A DNA stretch of 26,225 bases, from positions 1-26,225 of IMG/VR virus record IMGVR_UViG_3300045738_000385; one strand, written 5' to 3'. Positions 14,409 through 23,388 of the stretch are shown piece after piece (position 1 is the stretch's first letter; each line of letters begins with the position of its first letter). The stretch comes from a virus. The position numbers and the translations under genes are program-made. The notes under the pieces are model-generated. The model searched no databases, had not been told where the DNA came from, and was given only the letters and a program-made list of their open reading frames with translations.

Positions 14409-14807
14409 ATGGTTTCTTCGGTAACGACATCCTTGGCGGATCTCGGCAACACCGTGTTCGGCGGTGGCGGTCAGAAGTTTGCGTCTATTTCAGCGGCCCA
14501 GGGTGGTACAAGAGTAGTAGTCGCGGCTGTTACAGAAACAGTCGATGCAGTGGTCGTGGCTACCGGCAAGATCCGTGTCTTGGCTCTAGCAGTGACCCAG
14601 GCGGCTAATGCCTCAGCAACATTCGAGTTCAAGCAGGGCAGCACCGCCGTCATGGGCGTAGTTGCTTCTGTTGCACAGACTACGCTCGTGTTGCCCTTCA
14701 ATCCGGCTGGTTGGTTTGAAACGGCTGCCGGGGCGGCACTGAATGTGACCGTTGCCGGAACGAACCTTACTGGCTGTCTGGTGTATGAAGAAGTGGCTGG
14801 TACTTAG
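14409..14807 (+). CDS. Ala/Val-rich beta structural protein
   Basis: This 132-residue protein begins MVSSVTTSLADLGNTVFGGG. A perfect AAGGAGGTGAT ribosome site points to high expression. Alternating Val/Ala/Thr strands (TRVVVAAVTETVDAVVVATG, RVLALAVTQ, TTLVLPFNPAGWFETAAG) suggest a beta sandwich like many phage decoration or tail proteins. A family name cannot be given. It contains no signal peptide. It is likely a virion component because it lies between adaptor and nozzle genes. Confidence 0.65.
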   Translation: MVSSVTTSLADLGNTVFGGGGQKFASISAAQGGTRVVVAAVTETVDAVVVATGKIRVLALAVTQAANASATFEFKQGSTAVMGVVASVAQTTLVLPFNPAGWFETAAGAALNVTVAGTNLTGCLVYEEVAGT

Positions 14808-14820
14808 GGAAGGGTGATGG

Positions 14821-17800
14821 ATGCCTCCCAAAAGGCGCAGCGTAAAGTTGCCCTTTCCAGTAAAGGGACTGAACGAATCGTATGGCTACGAGGACCAGCC
14901 AGACGGTACGACTGTCGATGCGCAGAACGTCCGCTCGTTTCCGGCGAAGTCCACTGAACCGTCCAGTGGCAACTCGAAGGCGAGCGGCAGGGCCAGGGGA
15001 GGCCAGCGTCCCGGCCTGAGCAAGTACGTCTCGACAGCCCACTCCAGCGACACGTCGATCCAGAATATCAGCCACATGGCGTATTCTGAGTTCACGCCGC
15101 TTCGTGGTCGAGGCCACTCGGTGATCCGCGAGGACGTTGGTGGCTCCTTCACCATCATCGACAATGCCGGTGAGGTTGTGTCGATCCTGGGTGTGGTCAC
15201 CGAGACCTACAACCTTGGACAGTGGGGTCGTGACGGCTTCGTCTACACTGCCTGCGTGGACACTAGCCACAAGCTAATCATGCGGAAGCACAACAGTGTC
15301 GGGACCAAGCAGTGGGACTGGATTGATGCTGGCTCTCCGCTGGTGCAGTTGGTGTCGGCCACCCGTCAAGTGGTGGGCATGACCGTCTTCGGTGACTACG
15401 TCTACGTCTGGGTCCGCAGCCTCAGCGGCGTGACTGGCGAGGCTATCTACCGGGTGAATACTTCCGATGGTAACTTGAGGGATGCCATTAGCGGAGCGGG
15501 ACTCACGGTGGATTACTGGCTGGTTTCCGAGGACCAGACGACCAACGACTTCAAGGACTTCTACCCGAGTACGGGCGAGACCGGGCAACTCATCAATATT
15601 ATGATGTCCGGGAACGGCATGCTGACGATGGCCTGCTACAACGACAGCGGAGCCACGGCCTCATCGAGTACGAAGTCCAACGTGATCAATTACGACGACG
15701 ACGCAACCGAGGTCAGGGATGCAATCATCGGGATGAGCCACCTGACCGCAGACAATGTTACGGTTGCTGGCGGTGATTTGAATACCACCACCCCGATGAC
15801 GATCACGTTTGCGGACAATCTGGCGACACAGGACGTGGCTGTTTTCGAGAGGACTGATTTCGGTGCGTACACCACCGGCACGATTGAATACGACCACACT
15901 GGTTCCGCCAATGAGCTTGAGGTGACATTGAGCGGTGGGGGAACGTGGCCTGCCTGGGCGGCAACCGGAGTGATCACCATTCTCGGTGTGGAATACACCG
16001 TGGATGCCAGAATCAGTACTACGATCCTGACCTTGGATTCGTCGAGTAACCCCGGCGCAGACGTTGCTGCCAGCACAGCCTACAGTCTTGCAGACGGTGT
16101 GTTCTCGATGACCACCGCCCGTGGCGACAAGGACAACAGCACGGTTGTCAGTATCACCTGGACGGGTTCGGTTACCGAGCGGACGTTCAAGTTGGCTCAC
16201 GATGGCCGCATCTCGGTGCAGGCAATCAACATCGAGAACGGCAAGCAGATGTTCTGCCGTGAAGTGCAGGAAGCCGGACTTGGTCATCAAACAACCGGCA
16301 CGATTGCATACGATCACACTGGCGGGGCAAACGAGAGGATGGTGACGTTGAGCGGTGCTGTCTGGCCGTCGTGGGCCGCGACCAGCGGGGTGCTGACCAT
16401 AAGTGGCGTGGAATATACAGTGGACGCGAGGATCAGTGACAGCATCATAACATTGACATCAGGGAGCAATCCTGGCACGGACGTTGCTGGCAGTACCAGC
16501 TACGTCCTGTCTGGTAGTTATGCTGTTGAAACTTATGACAGCCAGAGTGAGTTGGACATTGCAATGGACGAGTTGGGGAACATCTTCACCCTGACCCGTT
16601 CCAAGAAGGGCACGAGTTCTTACAGTTACGCTTTGTCCAAGACAGATTCAAGCGGTGATGCCGTATCTGCGTTCAATGATTCCGACAGGGAGAATGCCGG
16701 AACGATCCGTGCCATTTGCTATGACTTTATCGGTCGCCGTATCGGTGCGGTGGGAGGTAACGTCTACGGTAGCGGGGACTCGTTCGCCACGATCAATGCC
16801 ACCACAGCGGCTGAGATCAATACCCAGGATGCGGGATCTCCCGCACAAACCAACTGGAACTCCATCTACCAGGACGAGAAGGGTGGATTTCGGCTGTTCA
16901 AGAATAGCGCGACCGATTGCTGCATAAGGATGACGGAGGCGGTGACTCCCGCCTACGACTGGACTATCAGCCCAGCATTGCAGGGTGACAACTTACAGAC
17001 GGGTGCAGCCTGTGCAGCCTTCTACGCATTCAATCCACAGAACAGTCTTGCTGTTCGTCAGACGAAGCAAGTCGCAGTTGCCGGTGGCGTGGTCAGGGAG
17101 TTCGACTCCATCCAGTGGTACGACTTGGCGAGTGGCGGCGGGACCACGGGCAACCCGTCTCTTGATCCTGGCCGGGATGTGATCTTCTCTGCCCAGTTGG
17201 GTTCACGGCTGTACTTTGCCGATGGCGCGAATGAGAAGTACTACGATGCTGCTGACGGTGAGTTGAAGGCGTGGACAACTTCGGCAGGCACGTTGCCGCA
17301 GGACAACAAGGGTCGCAAGCCGACGTTGATCGAGAATTGGGGTGACCGGATCGTGATGGCCGGGGTGATCGGTGACCCTCACGAGTACTACATGAGCAAG
17401 AGTGGGGACGGCACGGACTGGGACTACAACCCGGTGACGGTGACGGTCACCCAGGCCACCTCTGGGGTCAACTCTCCTGCCGGTCGATCACCGGACGTGA
17501 TTCGCGCGATCATCCCCCTGAACGACGACGTGTTGATATGGGGATGTGACCAGTCCATCTGGGCGATGACTGGTGACCCGATGGAAGAGGGGCGGATCGA
17601 CAACATCGTCGATGGCGTCGGAATGCCTTGGGGTCGTCCGTGGTGCAAGGACATGACCGGCTCGTTCTACTTCTTCGGTTCCAAGGGTGGCGTGTACCGT
17701 GGAGCGGTTGGACAGGGCATCCAGAAGATCACGGTCGGCTCCATCGAGGAGCGGATGAACGACATCGACTTGGACAAGAACATCATCCGGTTGTTGTGGA

Positions 17801-18393
17801 ACGAGAGGGACCAGGGTGTTCACGTCTACGTCACCCCGCTGAACGCCTACACCGCCACGACGCATTACTTCTACGACATCCGTGCCAACGCATGGTGGCT
17901 GGACAAGTTCGAGACAACCAGCAGTAACCAGTACATCCACAACCCGAAGGAGGTCCACGTCTTTGACGGCCTGGACCCGGATGACCGGGTTATTCTGATG
18001 GGTGGCTGGGACGGGTTCGTGAGGAAGTGGGATCTCTCGTCATCGAATGACGACGGGAACGCCATAGACAGTTACGTTTACTTCGGACCACTGGTTTCCG
18101 AGAACTTAGGTCTGGTCAGGCTCAAGGAGTTGCGAGTCCAGTTGGGCAAGAACTCCAGCGACGTGACAGCATCGGTGTTCACAGGCGACAATGCCGAGGA
18201 TGCGTATGCTCAGACCAGCGCACATTTCACGTCCACGTTCACAGCGGGCCGGAATGTGTCCGAGAGGCGTAGGGCAACGTCCCACGCCATGTACCTGAAA
18301 TTGGGCAACAACACGGTTGACCAGAGGTGGACGCTGGAGAGAGCCGAAGCCGACATTGCCCTGACCGCAAGGAAGTTTGCGAGGATTTACTGA
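14821..18393 (+). CDS. Tail nozzle-like protein with duplicated inserted module
   Basis: This 1190-residue protein is probably the tail nozzle, the counterpart of T7 gp12. The N terminus has the expected SYGYEDQPDGTTVDAQNVRS and a GQRPGLSKY motif. Beta-propeller-type repeats are visible (WGDRIVMAGVIGDPHEYYMS, DDVLIWGCDQSIWAMTGDP, GSFYFFGSKGGVYRG, FDGLDPDDRVILMGGWDGF). Residues about 295-340 hold a NVTVAGGDLNTTTPMTITF segment. Residues about 351-425 and 491-566 are two copies of the module also found in the adaptor. The length exceeds T7 gp12 because of these insertions. ATG 14821 follows GGGAAGGGTGATGG. Confidence 0.8.
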   Translation: MPPKRRSVKLPFPVKGLNESYGYEDQPDGTTVDAQNVRSFPAKSTEPSSGNSKASGRARGGQRPGLSKYVSTAHSSDTSIQNISHMAYSEFTPLRGRGHSVIREDVGGSFTIIDNAGEVVSILGVVTETYNLGQWGRDGFVYTACVDTSHKLIMRKHNSVGTKQWDWIDAGSPLVQLVSATRQVVGMTVFGDYVYVWVRSLSGVTGEAIYRVNTSDGNLRDAISGAGLTVDYWLVSEDQTTNDFKDFYPSTGETGQLINIMMSGNGMLTMACYNDSGATASSSTKSNVINYDDDATEVRDAIIGMSHLTADNVTVAGGDLNTTTPMTITFADNLATQDVAVFERTDFGAYTTGTIEYDHTGSANELEVTLSGGGTWPAWAATGVITILGVEYTVDARISTTILTLDSSSNPGADVAASTAYSLADGVFSMTTARGDKDNSTVVSITWTGSVTERTFKLAHDGRISVQAINIENGKQMFCREVQEAGLGHQTTGTIAYDHTGGANERMVTLSGAVWPSWAATSGVLTISGVEYTVDARISDSIITLTSGSNPGTDVAGSTSYVLSGSYAVETYDSQSELDIAMDELGNIFTLTRSKKGTSSYSYALSKTDSSGDAVSAFNDSDRENAGTIRAICYDFIGRRIGAVGGNVYGSGDSFATINATTAAEINTQDAGSPAQTNWNSIYQDEKGGFRLFKNSATDCCIRMTEAVTPAYDWTISPALQGDNLQTGAACAAFYAFNPQNSLAVRQTKQVAVAGGVVREFDSIQWYDLASGGGTTGNPSLDPGRDVIFSAQLGSRLYFADGANEKYYDAADGELKAWTTSAGTLPQDNKGRKPTLIENWGDRIVMAGVIGDPHEYYMSKSGDGTDWDYNPVTVTVTQATSGVNSPAGRSPDVIRAIIPLNDDVLIWGCDQSIWAMTGDPMEEGRIDNIVDGVGMPWGRPWCKDMTGSFYFFGSKGGVYRGAVGQGIQKITVGSIEERMNDIDLDKNIIRLLWNERDQGVHVYVTPLNAYTATTHYFYDIRANAWWLDKFETTSSNQYIHNPKEVHVFDGLDPDDRVILMGGWDGFVRKWDLSSSNDDGNAIDSYVYFGPLVSENLGLVRLKELRVQLGKNSSDVTASVFTGDNAEDAYAQTSAHFTSTFTAGRNVSERRRATSHAMYLKLGNNTVDQRWTLERAEADIALTARKFARIY
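15871..16518 (+). repeat. Duplicated 225-bp module inside the nozzle gene
   Basis: Copies at about 15871-16099 and 16291-16518 encode matching beta-rich blocks. Both begin TTGTI, with WPxWAAT in the middle, then GVEYTVDARIS, and end in an SNPG..V..ST.Y.L pattern. A third, more diverged copy is in the adaptor gene at 13379-13578. The DNA of the two copies is also similar, so duplication within the nozzle gene was probably recent compared with the adaptor copy. Confidence 0.75.
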
Positions 18394-18866
18394 TGACCAG
18401 TACAGTTACAGCCGCCACGATGACGGTCACCCTCACCGAGACGATCAGCCTTAACGGGGTGGATCAGGGTGGGACGAACACGTTGACGATTGCCTCGGTC
18501 AATGAGGTGAGCAAGCGCATCGTGACTGCCACGACCACCGAGCAGATTATCTTGGCATTTGGGACGGCGGTTGCTGCTGGTCAATTCCTTGAAGACAAGG
18601 TCGTCTACATCCGCATCACGAATCTGGACGACACGAACCACGTTGGATTGATCTTCCGAAACGAGAACAACGATGAGTTCAGCGTGAAGTTAGATAAGGG
18701 ACAGTCCTTCATCTACAACGGCGATCTGGCCGGTGGCGTGGTGGACACGATGGATGCTGTGGACAATTCGGGCCTGACTACGAACACGTTTGGCGACTTG
18801 GTGGATATTACGGCTGATGCCGACACCGCATCCTGTGATCTCGAAATCTTCGTAGCGAGCATCTGA
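18393..18866 (+). CDS. Fibre-associated structural protein
   Basis: This 157-residue protein begins MTSTVTAATMTVTLTETISL. ATG 18393 overlaps the previous stop by one base, with GAGGA upstream. An in-frame ATG at 18327 lies inside the nozzle gene and is rejected. The centre (KRIVTATTTEQIILAFGTAV then DKVVYIRITNLDDTNHVGLI) and the later DLVDITADADTASCDLEIF are patterns typical of small phage structural proteins beside fibre genes. It looks like an all-beta fold. The exact role is unknown. Confidence 0.7.
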   Translation: MTSTVTAATMTVTLTETISLNGVDQGGTNTLTIASVNEVSKRIVTATTTEQIILAFGTAVAAGQFLEDKVVYIRITNLDDTNHVGLIFRNENNDEFSVKLDKGQSFIYNGDLAGGVVDTMDAVDNSGLTTNTFGDLVDITADADTASCDLEIFVASI

Positions 18867-21800
18867 TGACAACAATCAAAGGATTCGGCCAGGACCGACA
18901 GCCTCTTGAAATGCACGGGGCGGGTACGGCTGGAAAACGTAGACGTGGCCGGTCTCAGAGCAAGTTGGCTGGTCAGCACTCCACGTTCCGAGAGATCGGC
19001 GTGGGGACCAACGCCCCAAAAAAGGCCACCCACATTCTCAGGGAGACAGGCGGTGCGGGAGTCCTTGTCGAGCGGATCGAGACATCAATAGGTGGTGGTT
19101 CTTTCCAGGGCCGCAAGTCTCGTGGAACGGAGTCGGCGCGCACAGCGGTTGTAAGCGGGGACCAACTCCTGAGCGTCGAGGGCGTTGCCTACGTCGGGGA
19201 GAACAAGGGATACCAGTCGGCTGCTCGTATTGGATACGAGGTGGACGGTTCCGTGAGTGATGCGGCGGTTGGTGCGCCAACCCGCATGGTATTCAAGGTA
19301 GCGACCGGCACTGGCGTAGCCCTGGCCGAGAAGATGCGGATCACGAGTACCGGCAAGGTGGGCATCGGGATGAATGATCCATCCACGCTGCTGACCGTGG
19401 AAGGTGCAGTCACCCTCAAAGAACAATCCACAGCCGATGCGGATGTAGCAGCCTACGGTCAGGTGTGGGTCAAGACTGCCACTCCGAACCAGTTGTATTT
19501 CACCACCGATGCTGGTGACGACATCCAGATAACGAGCGGTACGGCCCTGGCGTCTGCCTCGCTGACCCAAGAAGAGGTGGAGGATTTCGCGGGAGCAATG
19601 GTCGCGAGCGGTGGAACCAAGACTGGGATCGCGGTGACCTACCAAGACGGCACGGGGGACATGGACTTTGTCGTGTCGGACCTCACCGTAACCAGCGACT
19701 CCGGTTCTACCGCGATGACACCGGGGGACACCTTGACGGTTGCTGGTGGAACGAACATTTCCACGGCGATGAGCGGGGACACCCTGACGATCAACCAGAG
19801 CGGTGGTGGCGAGGCGAACGAGTCTTCCTTCAAGACGATCTCGGTATCCGGCCAGAGCGACGTGGTTGCGGATGCTGACGACGACACATTGACGCTGGTT
19901 GGTGGGTCGAACGTGACGATCACGACGACTGCCGGAACCGACACGATCTCGTTTGCAGCGACTGACACCAATACAACTTATTCAGCGGGAGACGGACTTG
20001 ACATCTCAGGAACAACATTCTCGACCGACCTCAAATCCAACGGCGGACTCGTCATTGAATCTACAGAACTTGCTGTCGATCTTGGGGCGTCCTCCGTTAC
20101 AGGTACTCTTGGAGTTGGAGATGGCGGATCTGGACAGACCAGCTACACCAACGGACAACTCCTCATCGGAAACACCACCGGAAATACCCTGACGAAAACT
20201 ACTCTCACGGCGGGAAGCAATGTCACGATCACCAACGGAACCGGGACGATCTCAATCGCAGCCGCCAACACCACCTACACCGCAGGAGACGGACTCGACC
20301 TCTCAGGGACCACCTTCTCCACAGATCTCAAAGCTAATGGTGGGCTTGTCATCGAGTCTACCGAAGCCGCCCTCGATCTCGGAGCATCCTCAATCACAGG
20401 CACTCTTGCGGTTGGTGACGGAGGTAGCGGACAGACTAGCTATACCAATGGACAACTCCTCATCGGAAACACCACCGGGAACACCCTTGCCAAGGCCACA
20501 TTGACTGCCGGGAGCAACGTCTCGATCACGAACGGAACCGGCACGATCACCGTCGCCGCGACAGACACGAACACGACCTACTCGGCAGGGACTCTGCTCG
20601 ACCTCGCGACCACCACGTTCAACGTGGATCTCACTGAGGCTGCTGAAGCGGTGATGGCAAACGGCGACTACATCCTGTTCCTCGATGGCGGGGCCACCGG
20701 ATCGCATGCGAAAGAGGCGATTGCGGATGTGGCAACCCTGTTTGCCGGTGACGGGCTGACTGCTTCGTCTTCGGTGATGGCGGTCAACGTGGACGGTTCG
20801 ACCATCGAAACGAACTCTGATGCGATCAGGGTCAAGGACAATGGGGTCACGCTGGCAAAGATGGCTGGACTGACCAGGGGCAGCATCATCTACGGAGATG
20901 CGAGTGGAGACCCTGCGGCCCTGGGCGTTGGCTCCAATACCTATGTCCTGACATCTGACGGGACTGATATCTCGTGGGCATCAGCCGGTGGAGGCAGCGG
21001 GGACATAACCAGCGTGGTTGCCGGTGCTGGCATGACGGGTGGTGCGACCTCTGGTGCTGCCACACTGAATGTCATTGGTGGCGACGGCATCACCGCCAAT
21101 GCTGACGAGATCGAAGCAACGGTGGACGATTCCACCATCGAACTTAGCGCATCGGATGGCAGCGGGACCATCAGGGTCAAGGACAACGGGGTTACGTTGG
21201 CAAAGATGGCTGGGCTGACCAGGGGCAGCATCATCTATGGGGATGCGAGTGGAGATCCTGCGGCTCTGGGCGTTGGATCCAATACCTATGTTCTGACATC
21301 AGACGGGACGGACGTTGCGTGGGCATCAGCGGGTGGAGGCGGTGGCAGCGGTGATGTCGAGGCTGGCAGTACCTTCACCACCGCCGGGGTCATCATGGCC
21401 TGCGATGGTGACGACAAGACCATCGACGAACCCACCGCCTTACTGACCACCAACGGCCAGGGGATGACAGTCAGTGCGTCGTTGGCAACACCATTCCAAG
21501 TCGATTCCAGCACGAGGGACGGCAACTCCACGTTCAAGTTCACCACGGGAAGCGGCGCGGGAACCAACAACCAAGCGTCCATACAGCTAATTGCGCAGAC
21601 AGCGGCCAACGCAAACTTGTATCTCGGTGACACGGCCAGTGCAACCAAGGGCGGATTGAAGTACAAGAACAGCGGCGACTCCATGCAGTTGATAGCATCC
21701 GGTGCTGCCGTTCTGGAACTCGACTCAGCCAAAGTCGTGGAGTTCAAGATAGCAGAGGATGATGATAGCAGTGGGTCAGGCTATATAGGCGCATATAAGA

Positions 21801-21883
21801 TGCTGAAGATAAAGGTCAATGGGACTGAATATTGGCTTCAACTTTATGAAGAGTCTGGCGGCGGCGGCGGAGGATTTCCGTAG
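18866..21883 (+). CDS. Tail fibre / appendage with internal repeats
   Basis: This is a 1005-residue protein. The N terminus is basic. Residues about 85-185 contain the motif FQGRKSRGTESARTAVVSGD and a KMRITSTGKVGIGM segment, known from many phage tail-fibre proteins. The shaft is Thr/Gly/Ser/Asp-rich with two repeat families (residues about 371-570, and 654-712 with 769-827). A Gly-rich C terminus ends after KVNGTEYWLQLYEESGG. It probably trimerises and binds the host or carries adhesin parts. No Peptidase_S74 chaperone is visible. The start overlaps the previous stop (TGATG). Confidence 0.8.
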   Translation: MTTIKGFGQDRQPLEMHGAGTAGKRRRGRSQSKLAGQHSTFREIGVGTNAPKKATHILRETGGAGVLVERIETSIGGGSFQGRKSRGTESARTAVVSGDQLLSVEGVAYVGENKGYQSAARIGYEVDGSVSDAAVGAPTRMVFKVATGTGVALAEKMRITSTGKVGIGMNDPSTLLTVEGAVTLKEQSTADADVAAYGQVWVKTATPNQLYFTTDAGDDIQITSGTALASASLTQEEVEDFAGAMVASGGTKTGIAVTYQDGTGDMDFVVSDLTVTSDSGSTAMTPGDTLTVAGGTNISTAMSGDTLTINQSGGGEANESSFKTISVSGQSDVVADADDDTLTLVGGSNVTITTTAGTDTISFAATDTNTTYSAGDGLDISGTTFSTDLKSNGGLVIESTELAVDLGASSVTGTLGVGDGGSGQTSYTNGQLLIGNTTGNTLTKTTLTAGSNVTITNGTGTISIAAANTTYTAGDGLDLSGTTFSTDLKANGGLVIESTEAALDLGASSITGTLAVGDGGSGQTSYTNGQLLIGNTTGNTLAKATLTAGSNVSITNGTGTITVAATDTNTTYSAGTLLDLATTTFNVDLTEAAEAVMANGDYILFLDGGATGSHAKEAIADVATLFAGDGLTASSSVMAVNVDGSTIETNSDAIRVKDNGVTLAKMAGLTRGSIIYGDASGDPAALGVGSNTYVLTSDGTDISWASAGGGSGDITSVVAGAGMTGGATSGAATLNVIGGDGITANADEIEATVDDSTIELSASDGSGTIRVKDNGVTLAKMAGLTRGSIIYGDASGDPAALGVGSNTYVLTSDGTDVAWASAGGGGGSGDVEAGSTFTTAGVIMACDGDDKTIDEPTALLTTNGQGMTVSASLATPFQVDSSTRDGNSTFKFTTGSGAGTNNQASIQLIAQTAANANLYLGDTASATKGGLKYKNSGDSMQLIASGAAVLELDSAKVVEFKIAEDDDSSGSGYIGAYKMLKIKVNGTEYWLQLYEESGGGGGGFP
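19976..20575 (+). repeat. Two tandem ~300-bp repeats in the fibre gene
   Basis: Copy A (19976-20272, 99 codons) and copy B (20273-20575, 101 codons) each start TTYSAGDGLD or TYTAGDGLD. Both run through GGLVIEST, VGDGGSGQTSYTNGQLLIGN and TLTAGSNV. A partial third copy begins at 20576. Leucine codons inside are almost all CTC or CTT, unlike the TTG-rich surroundings. Confidence 0.85.
20825..21348 (+). repeat. Second pair of repeats in the fibre gene
   Basis: About 175-bp units at 20825-21000 and 21170-21348, with a 345-bp period, encode near-identical blocks (IRVKDNGVTLAKMAGLTRGS then IIYGDASGDPAALGVGSNTY). They are different from the 300-bp repeats upstream. The DNA copies differ mainly at third codon positions, which shows selection on the protein. 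Confidence 0.85.
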
Positions 21884-21885
21884 AA

Positions 21886-22203
21886 ATGGGCGTAGTTACT
21901 CTCAACGCATGGGGCAAGGTAGCGACGATCACCTATCCCGACGACATGGACACCCTGGCCCCTATCGCATTCGGGGCAACGTATGGGTACGAGGAGATCA
22001 TCGAGGACCACAACACGGGCCTGGAGATCCCCAACCCACAGTCTCTGGAAGACTTCACCATCGAGAAGATATTCGATTACGTCGGTGAGATCATGCGAGC
22101 GTACAGCCTGAAGGATGCACAGGCAGCGGCGATGGTCGCGGCAACTACAGCGGCAGATGCGGCAATGGATTCAATCACGGTAGAGATAGAAGACTCACCG
22201 TAA
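21886..22203 (+). CDS. Small protein after the fibre
   Basis: This 105-residue protein begins MGVVTLNAWGKVATITYPDD. The C-terminal half (TIEKIFDYVGEIMRAYSLKD then an Ala-rich helix) is a helical oligomerisation-type segment. It starts two bases after the fibre stop. The GGCGGAGGATT upstream is a usable ribosome site. The pattern occurs in small phage proteins encoded next to fibre and internal virion genes. I cannot name a function. Confidence 0.65.
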   Translation: MGVVTLNAWGKVATITYPDDMDTLAPIAFGATYGYEEIIEDHNTGLEIPNPQSLEDFTIEKIFDYVGEIMRAYSLKDAQAAAMVAATTAADAAMDSITVEIEDSP

Positions 22204-22213
22204 GGAGGCAGGC

Positions 22214-23374
22214 ATGAGCCAATTTAGCGACTGGTTGTACCAGCAAACGGGTATTGGCAACCCCCCTGGTGGCGGTGGCGGTGATGATCAAGGGTATGCG
22301 AACATAGGCGGTCAACTTTCGTACATACCGGTTGGGCAGAGTTCGATGCAATTGTCGGATGCCCCCACGCTTGGTACTGCAATCGGTGGAGGAACCTACT
22401 CCACTGGTCTTCAGATCGAGTCACCGGATCTGTTCCCCGGACAATTCGCCCCGTTGACCTCGTACTCGCCCGGAGCGATTCCGGCTATCGCTAGTTCAAC
22501 CATATCCGGGTTGTTGCCGGGTGTCGGTGGGGCAGCGGTCCCCTACCAGACCCAATTTCTCGGTGCGGAAGCGGCGTTCCCGTCAGGGGAGATGCCTCCG
22601 GACCTAATGCAGCGTGTGTTCGAGATTGGCATGGAGGATACCCGCAATGCCAACAATTTCGCCGTTGCCGGTGCGACCGAGGGTCCGTATGCACAATTTG
22701 ATGCCGAGGGTGTAGACCGAACCGCTGGCGACGACGCCGTGTGGTCGAACAAGACTGACGAGGAGGTCAGGGCGTTCATATCAGGGTTGAGCAAGGAGGA
22801 AAGCGACCGGCGGTTCCCCGGCTGGATGACGATGGCGATGCTCGAGCACACCCAGGCAACGACCAACTACGCCACGCGAATCAACGAGACGATGGCCGCG
22901 AGTTCGTTGAGCCACGCCAAAACCACCACGGAGTTGATGGGCCTGCTGACGGGTGCGATGGGGATGAGCGAGTATGCCGATGTCTTGGACCGTTCCAAGC
23001 AGATGGGCGAACAGGTGTGGAGTAATTTCCGCAACCGTGGCTACGACACCTCCACCGCCTACTCTTCAGCGGCACAGGCGACGGAACAGGCGAAGAGCCG
23101 TATGATGAGTGACTTTTACGATAAGCAGTTGGCCCGTAGGCTTGGCTCATTGCAGATGGGCAACAACATCATGCAGCAGGCATTCCTTGGTGTTCAAAGA
23201 ACTCCTCCGGACCCGATGGCATTGGCCCAGATAATCTACGGGCAGGTATCAAGTGGTTCTGGTCAGCAGCAGGCCGAGGGTGCTGGTACAGGCTCGTACA
23301 TTGGTGCGATGCTTGGCGGCGGTGCTTTGGCCTGGGGCATGAAGGCACTGACCGGCTGGCTGAGTCCGACATAA
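22214..23374 (+). CDS. Probable internal virion protein
   Basis: This 386-residue protein begins MSQFSDWLYQQTGIGNPPGG, with a strong AAGGAGGCAGG ribosome site. The first 130 residues are Gly/Ser/Pro-rich. Residues 135-330 are helical and Met/Gln/Ala-rich (KTTTELMGLLTGAMGMSEYA and AAQATEQAKSRMMSDFYDKQ). The C terminus has GAMLGGGALAWGMKALTGWL, a short hydrophobic segment that could contact a membrane. That pattern and position suggest an ejection protein delivered with the DNA. It is not recognisable by catalytic motif. Confidence 0.6.
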   Translation: MSQFSDWLYQQTGIGNPPGGGGGDDQGYANIGGQLSYIPVGQSSMQLSDAPTLGTAIGGGTYSTGLQIESPDLFPGQFAPLTSYSPGAIPAIASSTISGLLPGVGGAAVPYQTQFLGAEAAFPSGEMPPDLMQRVFEIGMEDTRNANNFAVAGATEGPYAQFDAEGVDRTAGDDAVWSNKTDEEVRAFISGLSKEESDRRFPGWMTMAMLEHTQATTNYATRINETMAASSLSHAKTTTELMGLLTGAMGMSEYADVLDRSKQMGEQVWSNFRNRGYDTSTAYSSAAQATEQAKSRMMSDFYDKQLARRLGSLQMGNNIMQQAFLGVQRTPPDPMALAQIIYGQVSSGSGQQQAEGAGTGSYIGAMLGGGALAWGMKALTGWLSPT

Positions 23375-23388
23375 CAGTAGGGTGACCG

